From the NCBI GenBank assembly GCA_905181595.1, contig CAJIYI010000002.1:161857-225856 (forward strand): a stretch of DNA of 64,000 nucleotides, given 5' to 3'. Shown one piece after another: positions 37,514 to 49,923 of this stretch. The translations under genes were made by a program, and so were the position numbers. Positions within the stretch are counted from its first letter, which is position 1; each line of letters opens with the position of its first letter. The stretch is from an uncultured SAR86 cluster bacterium. Its GTDB lineage: Bacteria; Pseudomonadota; Gammaproteobacteria; Magnimaribacterales; D2472. A model generated the notes under the pieces. That model was not told the DNA's origin and made no database searches. It was given only the letters and a program-made list of their open reading frames with translations.

Positions 37514-38373
37514 TTTTTATAAATATCTTTAGGTTCCTTCGAAAGTTTTCTAAATTTTTTATATTCCCAAGAGTACTCTTCAGGTCTTTTTAAAATTTCT
37601 GTTTCCATTTCTTGGTTCATGACATCCACACCTGTATCACCATAAATTTTTTCATCAGGTTTTTGAAATGTCATGATGTGCCCTATGGATGAATCATAGC
37701 TAAGGGACGCCATGAGAATTGGCATATTTGTTTTTTGTGCTAGTGATGGGGCAAGAGAAAATGAAAAGCATTCATGGCCAAAAAATTTAGAGTACTTTCC
37801 CAATCCATCAGCGGGAACTTGATCAGAAGCCATGCAAGTCATTTGATTATTTTTCAATGCTGCAATAATTGATTTAACACCTCCAATACCAGTGGGCACC
37901 ATTTTATTTCCACCCTCCTCTCTAAGTCTCTTTACAAAATTATTAACTTTCTTAGATTTAATCGTTTTATATAACGAGGTGTGTTGTCGTTGGGTAGACA
38001 TCCATCTCAAAAGAAAATCAATACTGCGATTGTGTATAGCAAAAATTATTAGTCCTGTTGAATTTTGTGACTGTGAAAATAGAAATCTATTATTTATTTT
38101 TTTTGTTTGTGCAATAATTTTTTCTGATGATCGAGACCAACAGTAAAGTGTTTCATAAAAACTTTTAATGGTCTCTATGAAGCTGCGTTTTGAAAGCTGC
38201 AAAATTTCTTTTTTTGATAGCCCTGGAAATGCAATGGTTAAATTCTTTTTGGTGATCTGAAAAGATGAAAGTAATTGCAGAAGATTAATGGGTACAATAA
38301 ATAACAAGCAGTCTATTAAATAAAAACCTATTTTTAAGGGAAGTATTGTTAATGTTTTAAATAATATTTTCAT
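37510..38373 (-). CDS. LpxL/HtrB-type lipid A acyltransferase family protein
   Basis: Inner-membrane acyltransferase of the lysophospholipid acyltransferase superfamily, probably adding a secondary acyl chain to lipid A. One N-terminal membrane segment precedes the catalytic HX4D motif HNRSIDFL near residue 110, a KTIKSKKVNNFVKRLREEGG region and the DQVPADGLGKYSKFFG motif. It is more divergent than E. coli LpxL, so the exact acyl step is uncertain. In Pseudomonas an htrB-like gene also lies near glyQS and trkA, supporting the assignment. I use ATG 38373; a TTG at 38394 would add seven residues. Confidence 0.8.
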   Translation of the reverse strand: MKILFKTLTILPLKIGFYLIDCLLFIVPINLLQLLSSFQITKKNLTIAFPGLSKKEILQLSKRSFIETIKSFYETLYCWSRSSEKIIAQTKKINNRFLFSQSQNSTGLIIFAIHNRSIDFLLRWMSTQRQHTSLYKTIKSKKVNNFVKRLREEGGNKMVPTGIGGVKSIIAALKNNQMTCMASDQVPADGLGKYSKFFGHECFSFSLAPSLAQKTNMPILMASLSYDSSIGHIMTFQKPDEKIYGDTGVDVMNQEMETEILKRPEEYSWEYKKFRKLSKEPKDIYKN

Positions 38374-38514
38374 TTTTTTAATTTTACTTCGCAATTTTGC
38401 TCAATTACCTTATTTTATAGGTTTATATTTTTAGAGATACAGAAAAGCTCTATGGATTGAATTAAAAAAACTGCATAATGTAATTTTCTAACCACAAAGA
38501 TCAAAGGTATTATT

Positions 38515-39877
38515 TTGACTGCAAAAACAATGGAAGAGCTTGTAGCGCTCTGCAAGAGAAGGGGATTTATATTTCAATCAAATGAAATATATGGCGGTCT
38601 TCAGGGCCTTTATGACTATGGACCGCTAGGCGTAGAGCTCAAGAATAACCTAAAGCAGGCTTGGTGGAGGTCGATGGTTTTTGACAGAGATGATGTTGAA
38701 GGTCTAGATGCCTCAATTTTAACAAAACCAAGTGTTCTAAAATTTTCTGGGCATGAGGATACCTTTACTGATCCTTTGGTTGATTGCAAAGAATGCAAAT
38801 CACGATGGCGTGCTGATCAACTTAAATCGCCAAACTGCCCTTCTTGTGGTTCGAGTGATCTTACTGATCCAAGACCTTTTAACTTAATGTTTAAGACCTC
38901 CGTTGGACCTGTTGAAGATAGCGATTCCTTTGCCTATCTAAGACCAGAGACTGCTCAACATATTTTTACTAACTTTAAGAATGTTGTAGATTCAACCTCT
39001 AAGAGCCTTCCTTTCGGGATAGCGCAAATCGGTAAAGCGTTTCGAAATGAGATTACGCCTAGAAACTTTATTTTTAGAGTGAGGGAGTTTGAACAAATGG
39101 AACTTGAGTTTTTTGTAATCCCTGGTTCTGACGAGGATTGGCACAAAGAATGGGTTGAGGCGCGTCTAGCCTGGTGGGCGGAGCAAGGTGTGCCAAAAGA
39201 TAACCTGGAACTTTATCATGTTCCAGATGATGAGCTTGCTCATTACTCCAAAGCAACTGTTGATATTATGTATAAATTTCCTCACGGGCTTGAAGAGTTA
39301 GAGGGGATAGCAAATAGAACTGATTTTGATTTAGGCTCCCATAGCAAAAATCAAGATGAGCTTGATATTGACTCATCTGTCATGGAGAACAAAGAATCTA
39401 ATGCTAGGCTGGCTATTCAAGATCAGGAAACTAAAAAATGGACAGTGCCATATGTAATTGAGCCCTCAGCGGGAGTTGATAGGGGTGTTCTTGCAGTTCT
39501 AAATGAGGCATATAAAGTTGAAGATCTGGGTGAGGGCAAAAGCAGGACGGTACTTGCTTTAAGACCACACTTATCTCCAATAAAAGCTGCTGTTATTCCA
39601 TTGAAAGAAAAATCATGAGGGTTTGGTTGAAATTGCCTCTGATATCAAAAAGAACCTTCAAAAACTCAGGCTTGGAAGAATATTGCTTGAAAACACTGGA
39701 AATATAGGGAAAAGCTATAGACGTCATGACGAAATAGGAACTCCATTATGCATAACTGTAGACTTCGAAACGCTAGAAGATGACTCTGTTACGATAAGAG
39801 ATAGGGATACAATGGAACAAAATAGAATTAAAATTTTAGATCTTCCAAAATATCTTGAAAACTTAATTATAAAATAG
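38515..39877 (+). CDS. glyS: Glycyl-tRNA synthetase, single-chain alpha2 type, one frameshift
   Basis: Class II synthetase charging tRNA-Gly. It has [25 protein letters not shown] near residue 17, a zinc-binding CKECKSRW with CPSC pair near residues 87-110, motif 2 [25 protein letters not shown] near 180 and motif 3 around [13 protein letters not shown] near 310, with a C-terminal anticodon-binding domain. This is the homodimeric enzyme of Gram-positives, archaea and eukaryotes; most gammaproteobacteria use the unrelated-in-subunit-structure GlyQ-GlyS tetramer at this very position. A missing A in the run at 39608-39612 splits the gene; corrected it reads [10 protein letters not shown] and ends at 39877, about 454 residues. 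The TTG start at 38515 follows AAAGG at six-base spacing. Confidence 0.93.
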
Positions 39878-39906
39878 ACAAATGTTTACTTTTATAGGTA
39901 TATTGC

Positions 39907-43612
<3,706 letters not shown>

Positions 43613-43620
43613 TACCCTGG

Positions 43621-44719
43621 CTAAATAAGGAGGGGCATTACGACGTATTTTGGACTGTCTGTTTCAGGCGGTGTTAGCAAGCAGCTTTTATCTGAGCCAA
43701 AGAAGTTGATGTGGCAAGTATCTGTTTTCATATGTGACATGATTTCTTGTAGGTAAGTAACATTGAATGCTATATCAAGATCCTCGCCTTTATAGGAGGC
43801 TGGATAAAACTCTTCTGCCTCTTCTTGCTCTGGATTATTTGCAGAAATTCTTACACCATCTGGTGAAGTAATTAATCTTATTCCTTTATATTTTTCACTA
43901 GAAAGAACTGAAACTCTACTCAAAGTATCAGAAAAATCTTTAACATTTATTTCAAGAACTGAGCTCTCTCCTGAAGGTATAACTTGTTGATAATCAGGAA
44001 ACTTTCCATCGATTAGTTTGCTTTTAAAAACTAAATTTCCGACAACTAATTCTAAGGAGGCGTCGTTGATTTTTAACTCTGCATTTCCACTTTGATCTGA
44101 TAGAAATTTTGCAATTTCATTAATAGATTTACGCGGAACAATTCCTGAAAAAGTATGCTCAGATGTTGTGGAAAGATTGGCAACCGCCAACCTATGTGCG
44201 TCTGTTGTAACTGCTGTAATTTGGCCATCGCCGATAGACAAAAATAACCCGTTTAAGTAATGTCGCCAGTCCTGATTGCCCATAGCAAAAGCAGGTGTTT
44301 GTGATTAACTCTCTTAGTTCCTGCGCTGGAATTATCAATGGGGAGTCACCAGAGTCTATATCAAAAATAGGGAAGTCTGAACTGGGCAATGTCGATAGTG
44401 AGTACTTACCATTTGTTGTTTTTAGGCTTAATTTATCACCCGTTAGACTTAGATTAATGTCTTCACCATCTGGGATTAATCTACATAATTCATTTAATTT
44501 TTTTGCTGATGTGGTAGTTTTGCCTGATGATTGCACGCTCGATAATGGGCCGCTTGTTGTTACTTCAGATTCTAAATCTGTTGCTGTTAATTTGAAGGAA
44601 TTTTCATCAACCTCAAATAAAACATTTGCTAGAATTGGAAGAGTTTGTCTTTTTTCTACAACACCAAGAGTGGTGGAAAGAGCGGAAACAATTTCTTCTT
44701 TTTTAACTGTGATTTCCAT
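43621..44719 (-). CDS. dnaN: DNA polymerase III sliding clamp (beta subunit), one frameshift
   Basis: Ring-shaped processivity factor. The N-terminal frame (44192-44719) begins MEITVKKEEIVSAL with RQTLPILANVL and DGEDINLSLTG; the C-terminal frame (43621-44283) has DWRHYLNGLFLSIGDGQITAVTTDAHRLAV, then ISANNPEQEEAEEFYPASYKGEDLDIAFN and the terminal KYVVMPLLI that forms the partner-binding region. One lost base near 44296-44300 separates them; corrected the junction reads TNTPAFAMGNQDWRHY. Full length is about 366. It follows dnaA directly and precedes recF by eight bases. Confidence 0.95.
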
Positions 44720-46009
44720 TTAATTTGTTAGGGTCCTGTTAAGGTTTCTGTAGTCCTCCTCAAGGGAAGGAATTTCCTTTCTAAGCTCTTTTATTTTTCC
44801 ACAAGCATGAAGAACTGTGGTGTGATCGCGACCATTAAAAGCCTCACCAATTTCTGGCAAACTATGATTTGTAAGTTCTTTGGTTAGAGCCATGGCAAGT
44901 TGCCTTGGTCTAGTAATCGAACGGCTTCTTCTTTTGGATAATAGATCTGATAATTTGATGTTGTAATACTCTGCAACTGTTTTTTGTATGTTATCAATGC
45001 TCACCATTTTGGCAGAAATAACAAATAAGTCCTTAAGAGATTCCTTTACAAAAGGAATGTCAATCTCTTGATCTGAAAAACGAGAATTTGCGACAACCCT
45101 TTTTAATGCTCCCTCAAGCTCTCTAATGTTGGATCTGATTCTTTGGGCAATATATATGGCGCAATCATTGGGCAGGGCAACTCCCATGGAGTTAGCTTTG
45201 CTTAATAGAACTGCTGCGCGCGTTTCTAGCTCCGGTGGCTCAATAATTACCGGTAAACCCCATCCAAGCCTAGATTTTAGACGCTCTTCAAGGCCATCTA
45301 TCTCTTTTGGGTATTTATCACAAGTCAGAATCATTTGATGATTTCTATCTAATAATGCATTGAAAGTATGAAAAAACTCTTCCTGCGACTGTTCTTTTCC
45401 AGCAAAAAATTGAATATCATCTATTAATAGTGCATCTGCGTTACGGTAAAACTCCTTAAACTCGCTCATAGCACCTAATTGCAAGGCTTTAACCATATCA
45501 GCAACAAATTTCTCTGAATGAACATAAACAATTCGCTTTGATCTATCAGAATGAAGTATTTGATTGCCTACGGCATGCATTAAGTGGGTTTTACCTAGGC
45601 CGACACCACCATATATAAAAAGAGGGTTGTAATCTCCGTTTGGGTTTGCTGCGACTTGTTTGGCGGCTGCAAGAGCCATATGATTTGATTTTCCTTCAAC
45701 AAAAGCATCAAAAGTAAAAGATTTTACTAAACCAGGGGTATTTTCTTCTGTTACATTAAGTTTTTCGACAAATGTTGATTTATCAAGTGTTTTAAACTTA
45801 ACATTAAGAGTGTTGTCCGTTGTATTAACTAGGTTCTCGATGATTTGACCTAAATTATCTCTTACATAAGTTAATACAAAATCGTTCGGGGCACTTATTT
45901 CAAGGTTATTGTTGTTAATGTCTGCTTTTAGGGGTTTAATCCAAGTATTAAACTCTTCTTGCGATAACTTCGCTTCAAGTTTTTGAGTGCATTCAGACCA
46001 AAATTTCAA
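44720..46009 (-). CDS. dnaA: Chromosomal replication initiator protein DnaA
   Basis: AAA+ initiator that binds DnaA boxes and melts the origin. Domain I is [25 protein letters not shown]; domain III has Walker [16 protein letters not shown] near residue 137, Walker [10 protein letters not shown] and sensor regions; domain IV carries the DNA-binding signature [14 protein letters not shown] near the C-terminus. I choose the TTG at 46009 because a strong GGAGG (46018-46022 on this strand) lies eight bases away and the product then starts MKFWSEC like other DnaA proteins; an ATG-type frame up to 46054 adds 15 unlikely residues. Length 429. Divergent from rpmH. Confidence 0.95.
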   Translation of the reverse strand: MKFWSECTQKLEAKLSQEEFNTWIKPLKADINNNNLEISAPNDFVLTYVRDNLGQIIENLVNTTDNTLNVKFKTLDKSTFVEKLNVTEENTPGLVKSFTFDAFVEGKSNHMALAAAKQVAANPNGDYNPLFIYGGVGLGKTHLMHAVGNQILHSDRSKRIVYVHSEKFVADMVKALQLGAMSEFKEFYRNADALLIDDIQFFAGKEQSQEEFFHTFNALLDRNHQMILTCDKYPKEIDGLEERLKSRLGWGLPVIIEPPELETRAAVLLSKANSMGVALPNDCAIYIAQRIRSNIRELEGALKRVVANSRFSDQEIDIPFVKESLKDLFVISAKMVSIDNIQKTVAEYYNIKLSDLLSKRRSRSITRPRQLAMALTKELTNHSLPEIGEAFNGRDHTTVLHACGKIKELRKEIPSLEEDYRNLNRTLTN

Positions 46010-46084
46010 TTCACAGACCTCCAATAGAAAAGTTAGTCTAACAAAAACTAACAAGATATCTACAGGATAAGCATATGTATTTTC

Positions 46085-46106
46085 TGTGGATAACGTGTGT
46101 GTATAT
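46085..46106 (-). promoter_or_regulatory. DnaA boxes in the dnaA-rpmH spacer
   Basis: TGTGGATAA at 46085-46093 is a perfect DnaA box (TTATCCACA on the minus strand), and TGTGTATAT at 46098-46106 differs by one base from the box TTATACACA. The 177-base divergent spacer (46010-46186) is AT-rich. In Pseudomonas the origin lies in this spacer, so it is one candidate oriC here; the boxes could also serve dnaA autoregulation. Confidence 0.6.
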
Positions 46107-46133
46107 CTAAAGCTCTTTTTTAGTTTTTTTTCC

Positions 46134-46162
46134 TTCCAATTAGGTGGATATGCTTCTATAAT
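46134..46162 (+). promoter_or_regulatory. Promoter of rpmH
   Basis: A perfect TATAAT at 46157-46162 is preceded after 17 bases by TTCCAA at 46134-46139, a weak -35. It ends 24 bases before the rpmH ATG and would drive rpmH-rnpA-yidD-yidC-mnmE. Confidence 0.5.
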
Positions 46163-46186
46163 TCACGCCTAATTTTTTGAGTTACT

Positions 46187-46321
46187 ATGAAAAGAACATT
46201 TCAACCAAGCACGCTAAAAAGAAAAAGAACCCATGGCTTTAGAGCTAGAATGGCAACAAAGGCTGGGCGAGCTGTTCTTGCTAATAGAAGAAAGAAGGGT
46301 CGCAAAGTTTTATCAGCTTAG
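46187..46321 (+). CDS. rpmH: 50S ribosomal protein L34
   Basis: 44-residue highly basic ribosomal protein: [20 protein letters not shown] at the start, then [22 protein letters not shown] to the end, essentially the universal L34 sequence. It stops with TAG at 46319-46321. No clear Shine-Dalgarno sequence precedes it. It heads the rpmH-rnpA-yidD-yidC-mnmE run. The following rnpA frame continues in the same register immediately after its amber stop. Confidence 0.97.
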   Translation: MKRTFQPSTLKRKRTHGFRARMATKAGRAVLANRRKKGRKVLSA

Positions 46322-46324
46322 TTT

Positions 46325-46606
46325 CTGGGCTTAGTTATTTCTAAAAAAATATTCCACTCAAAAGAGGCTTCAATTTACTTTGACTCTGAAAGCCTTGAAA
46401 AAAAAATAAAGATTGTTATTAAAAAAAAGGACTATCCTTTGGCTGTCTCGCGCAACAAAGCAAAGAGGTGGGTAAGAGAGATTTTAAAAAAACATGGTTT
46501 GAATAAAGGTTTTGTTGTGGTTGTGAGAGCCGGGTTTTTGGATTTGGGGTTTCATGAGATTGATCAACTGATAAAAGAACCATTGCTAGATTTTAAAAAA
46601 TCTTAA
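46325..46606 (+). CDS. rnpA: Ribonuclease P protein component, short and without a standard start codon
   Basis: Protein subunit that helps RNase P RNA mature tRNA 5' ends. The open frame after rpmH reads, near its middle, KIKIVIKKKDYPLAVSRNKAKRWVREI, matching the conserved RNxxKRxxRE helix of RnpA (RNRIKRLTRE in E. coli), then GFVVVVRAG like the family DFVVVAKKG strand. It stops at TAA 46604-46606. There is no ATG, GTG or TTG between the rpmH stop and the conserved region: the candidates are CTG 46325 (93 residues) or ATT 46337 (89 residues). E. coli RnpA has 119 residues. The frame is continuous with rpmH across its TAG. Coordinates use the CTG. Confidence 0.75.
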   Translation: MGLVISKKIFHSKEASIYFDSESLEKKIKIVIKKKDYPLAVSRNKAKRWVREILKKHGLNKGFVVVVRAGFLDLGFHEIDQLIKEPLLDFKKS

Positions 46607-46626
46607 GAGGCTGGTAATTTTCTGAC

Positions 46627-46839
46627 ATGAAAAAGTTTTTGATATATATAATTAGCTTCTATCAAAAATACTTAAGTTTTTTGTTGGGTAAAAATTGTAG
46701 GTTCCAGCCCTCATGCTCAACCTACGCAAAAGAAAGTATTGAGCGTCATGGGTCATTGGTTGGGAGTTTTTATGCGGTGGTTAGAATTTTTAAATGTGGG
46801 CCCTGGTCTAGTGGTGGGGTCGACGAGGTAAAAAAATGA
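46627..46839 (+). CDS. yidD: Membrane protein insertion efficiency factor YidD
   Basis: Small membrane-associated protein that assists YidC-dependent insertion. The 70-residue sequence has an N-terminal amphipathic helix (FLIYIISFYQKYLSFLLG) and the conserved block CRFQPSCSTYAKESIERHG, then FKCGPWSSGGVDEV, which matches the YidD family HPLHPGGYDPV-type end. It lies between rnpA and yidC and overlaps the yidC ATG by four bases, the standard order. Confidence 0.93.
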   Translation: MKKFLIYIISFYQKYLSFLLGKNCRFQPSCSTYAKESIERHGSLVGSFYAVVRIFKCGPWSSGGVDEVKK

Positions 46840-48395
46840 ATTTTAGATATTTATACATTGCGCTTGTTATAGCTTTTGCTTACATGTTGTTTTTATCATG
46901 GGGGCAAGATTCGGAAAGGAAAAAGGAACTTGTCGAGGCTGCCTATATTGAACAAATTGAGATTGATGAAGAAAACCCTCCTGGAGAAAGTGCGGGATTT
47001 GTTGAAATTCAAAACCAAAAAATAATAGTTAGAGTTAGTCCGGTAACTGGAAAAATTTGGGAAGTTCGATTAAAAGAACACACGTTTTTAAAAAATAAAG
47101 ATTCTCTGGGCGTTCGTGTATTTGGTTTTAATGATGAGGGTTTCAAGTTTTATTTGGGCAGTGGTTTTACAACAAATAATTCTAATTACAGGGTTGCTGA
47201 AATTTACTCTGATTATCTTGCGTTAGTTTCTGAGGATGGTTTGGTTGCAAAAAAAATATCACTTAAAGATGATGATTATGAAATTTTTATTGAAGATACG
47301 TTCATAGGTCAGGGCAAGGGTGATGATTTAACCCCATACGTCGCTATGTATCGAACAGACGGCAAGGCCCTGGATGCTCGTGGTGGTTTTTTTGAAAACA
47401 GCTCTTATACAGGGGTGGCGTTTAATACTCCGGGTGACCCGTATGTTAATTCTAGATTAAGAAGTGTAGATGAAAAACAAGAGTTTCTGCAGACAGGTGG
47501 GTGGATAGCATTTATTCAAAAGTATTTTATGGCTGCTATTTTAACACCAGGTGACCGCGAGCAGACGCTTACTGTTATTCCACCCCAGTCCAATGGTGGG
47601 GTTTATGTTATGGCTGCAATGTCTCAACCAAGCAAAGATTTTGATTTAAGGTCCGGGGTGAAGCATAGGATTTTTGTGGGCCCAAAAGTTCGCACAGACT
47701 TAATGACGCGCGCAGCAGATCTTGAGCTAACAATTGATATGGGTTGGTTTTGGTTTTTAGCACAGCCGCTAATGATGATGTTGAGTATGATTAATGGGTT
47801 TGTGGGTAATTGGGGTCTTTCTATAGTTTTGCTAACCATAATAATAAAGCTTTTATTCTGGCCCATCTCGGCAAAAGGTTTTGCCAGTATGGCAAAAATG
47901 CGTTCAGCCGGCCCCAAGCTCAAAGAAATTCAGGAAAGATATAAAGATGATAGGCAAAAGCTCGGAACTGAGATGATGGCTCTCTACAAAAAAGAAAAAA
48001 TCAATCCCGCTGGTGGTTGTTTTCCAATGCTTTTACAGATGCCTGTTTTTATATCATTTTTCTTTTGTTTAAGAGAAAGTGTGGAGCTAAGACATGAGTC
48101 CTTTTTCTTTTGGATTCAAGATCTATCAGCCCCAGATCCATTTTTTATATTGCCGGTTGTATTTGCAGGTTTGATGTATCTAACAATGCAATTAAATCCC
48201 CAGCCTCCTGGTATGGACCCAACCCAAGCCCAGGTAATGAAGTTTATGCCGCTTATGATTGCTGGTATTTTTGTGATCATGCCTTCTGGTTTGGTTTTAT
48301 ATTCTGTTGCGAATAGTGGGATCTCTTTGGTCCAACAAAGAGCTATGTATAAAAAATATGGGGCATCAGATTTTAATTCTGGTGTTGGTGGATAG
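46836..48395 (+). CDS. yidC: Membrane protein insertase YidC
   Basis: Inserts and folds inner-membrane proteins alone or with SecYEG; clients include the ATP synthase c and a subunits encoded nearby. The 519-residue protein has an N-terminal membrane helix, a large periplasmic domain (residues about 30-310) and five C-terminal helices starting at GWFWFLAQPLMMMLSMINGFVGNWG. The cytoplasmic loop AKMRSAGPKLKEIQERYKDD and the KINPAGGCFPMLLQMPVFISFF block are family hallmarks. Third-position G and T are markedly frequent in this stretch of the plus strand. Confidence 0.96.
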   Translation: MNFRYLYIALVIAFAYMLFLSWGQDSERKKELVEAAYIEQIEIDEENPPGESAGFVEIQNQKIIVRVSPVTGKIWEVRLKEHTFLKNKDSLGVRVFGFNDEGFKFYLGSGFTTNNSNYRVAEIYSDYLALVSEDGLVAKKISLKDDDYEIFIEDTFIGQGKGDDLTPYVAMYRTDGKALDARGGFFENSSYTGVAFNTPGDPYVNSRLRSVDEKQEFLQTGGWIAFIQKYFMAAILTPGDREQTLTVIPPQSNGGVYVMAAMSQPSKDFDLRSGVKHRIFVGPKVRTDLMTRAADLELTIDMGWFWFLAQPLMMMLSMINGFVGNWGLSIVLLTIIIKLLFWPISAKGFASMAKMRSAGPKLKEIQERYKDDRQKLGTEMMALYKKEKINPAGGCFPMLLQMPVFISFFFCLRESVELRHESFFFWIQDLSAPDPFFILPVVFAGLMYLTMQLNPQPPGMDPTQAQVMKFMPLMIAGIFVIMPSGLVLYSVANSGISLVQQRAMYKKYGASDFNSGVGG

Positions 48396-48405
48396 GAGCA
48401 CTTTT

Positions 48406-49713
48406 TTGATTTTTGCCTTAGCAACACCTGTTGCACAATCAGCGCTCGCTATTTTTAGGGCTTCTGGCTCAGGCTGTGTTGATTCTTTTAACTCGGTTCT
48501 GAGTGAGCCTATTTCGTCTTACCGAGAAGTTTGTCTTCGAGATATTTTATGGGAAGGGGTCTTGGTTGATCGTTGTTCTGTTGTTTTTTATCAAGGGCCT
48601 AAAAGCTTCACAGGAGAAGACTCTGTAGAAGTTTTTTGTCATGGGGGACTTCCTGTGATCAGGAAGCTAGCGTCTGTTTTTTTGGGCTTGGGTTTTGAAG
48701 AGGCAGCACCTGGTGATTTTTCTAGAAGGGCTTATGAGAATGGCAAGGTCTCTTTGAATGAGGCTGAGGCTATAGCTGATTTAATTCACTCTGAAGATGA
48801 TGAGCGCGCCAGACTATCATCAGCTGCCTTGTCTGGCTCATTAAGTGAAATGGTTGGCTCTCTTGGTAGTGACATAGACTCCTTAAGGGTCTTTGTTGAG
48901 GGCAGTATTGATTTTTCAGATGAAGATTATGATTTTATTAAAGAGGGTGAGGTTGTTTCTAGGTTGGGTGATTTAAGACAGAGGGTTATAAATATTATTG
49001 ACTCTTCGCTGGTTTCTTCTCAGCGTGCCTCTAAGAAAAAGGTGTTATTTTTTGGCCCCCCAAACACAGGAAAGTCATCTTTATTTAATAGGTTGTTGGG
49101 TTTTGATCGAGCTCTTGTTTCAAACATACCTGGAACTACCAGAGATTTAATTGATTCAGAAATGTTTTACAACAGTGTAAATTTGGAGTTAGTTGACTCT
49201 GCTGGTATTAGAGACACGGGTGATGTGATTGAGTCGCGAGGGGTTGAGCTGTCAAAATCACGGTTGGTTGAGACAGATGTTGTGCTTGCTGTGTTTGATA
49301 AAAACACTGAGGTTTCTGTGCCCGCGTTTATTTCTTTGTTGAAAGGAAAAAAATATTTACTAGTTTTTAATAAGTTAGATGAGTCTTCTCCGTCGGGAGA
49401 TTTTGATTGTTTGGTTTCCGCAAAAACCGGGGAGGGTATTCAGGGTTTAAAAGATATGGTTTTACCTTTGGTAGAAAACTCTTCTAAAGATTCAGAAAAG
49501 ACATTTTTAATTAGAGACAGGCACTTAATGTTGTTTCAAAAATCGCTGGATCATTTAGATAGTTGCACGCTAAAAATCCAACAAGAAAAAGATATTGATG
49601 TTGCTGCAGAAGACCTAAGATTATCGCGAGCATGTTTAAACGATTTTCTTGGGGTTAAGTTTCCAGATGACTTGTTGGGTGAGATTTTTAAAGATTTTTG
49701 TATTGGTAAATAG
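48406..49713 (+). CDS. mnmE: tRNA modification GTPase MnmE
   Basis: With MnmG installs carboxymethylaminomethyl groups at wobble uridine 34. The tetrahydrofolate-binding N-domain starts IFALATPVAQSALAIFRASG; the G domain has GPPNTGKSSLFN near residue 223, DSAGIRDTGDVIE and NKLD; the C-terminus ends in the catalytic CIGK. I place the start at TTG 48406, since AGGAG at 48394-48398 is seven bases upstream and the next residue matches the family start; the longer frame from 48307 overlaps yidC by 90 bases. Length 435, slightly shorter than E. coli (454). Its partner mnmG follows after a 210-base spacer. Confidence 0.95.
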   Translation: MIFALATPVAQSALAIFRASGSGCVDSFNSVLSEPISSYREVCLRDILWEGVLVDRCSVVFYQGPKSFTGEDSVEVFCHGGLPVIRKLASVFLGLGFEEAAPGDFSRRAYENGKVSLNEAEAIADLIHSEDDERARLSSAALSGSLSEMVGSLGSDIDSLRVFVEGSIDFSDEDYDFIKEGEVVSRLGDLRQRVINIIDSSLVSSQRASKKKVLFFGPPNTGKSSLFNRLLGFDRALVSNIPGTTRDLIDSEMFYNSVNLELVDSAGIRDTGDVIESRGVELSKSRLVETDVVLAVFDKNTEVSVPAFISLLKGKKYLLVFNKLDESSPSGDFDCLVSAKTGEGIQGLKDMVLPLVENSSKDSEKTFLIRDRHLMLFQKSLDHLDSCTLKIQQEKDIDVAAEDLRLSRACLNDFLGVKFPDDLLGEIFKDFCIGK

Positions 49714-49923
49714 GAAAAGTTGTGAATAATTTGTGGTTAATTTTTTTTATAGTTTTATGCACAACTTGTTATGTATTTAGAGACAAGTTTTTAGGTATTA
49801 TTTACAAAGGTTATCATCTTTGTTTTTTGTTTAGCGGTATAGCCTATAGGTGGTTATCAACAGAAATTGATCCCCTTAATAATAACAACAATAGTATATT
49901 GTTGTTATAACATTCTTATATAT
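49714..49923. other. oriC: Candidate replication origin: mnmE-mnmG spacer with DnaA boxes
   Basis: This 210-base, very AT-rich spacer is the longest gene-free stretch in the window. It holds consensus DnaA boxes TGTGAATAA at 49721-49729 (TTATTCACA on the minus strand) and TTATGCACA at 49755-49763, and one-mismatch boxes TGTGGTTAA at 49732-49740 and TTATCAACA at 49854-49862. An inverted repeat AACTTGT / ACAAGTT spans 49763-49789 and a perfect hairpin lies at 49882-49908. T runs at 49741-49748 could act as an unwinding element. Strand composition flips exactly here. oriC beside mnmG is the E. coli arrangement. The alternative is an origin in the dnaA-rpmH spacer. Confidence 0.5.
49882..49908. 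repeat. Perfect 12-bp inverted repeat with 3-base loop before mnmG
   Basis: ATAACAACAATA, a GTA loop, then TATTGTTGTTAT. The arms pair perfectly and end 15 bases before the mnmG ATG, which has no Shine-Dalgarno sequence. There is no T run, so it is not an ordinary terminator. It could be a repressor operator, an origin element or an RNA hairpin controlling mnmG. Confidence 0.7.

Noticed and set aside
49722..49910. A 62-residue hydrophobic reading frame inside the mnmE-mnmG spacer
   Set aside because: It overlaps the DnaA boxes and the hairpin, has no ribosome binding site, resembles no family I know, and its hydrophobic look follows from the T-rich strand.
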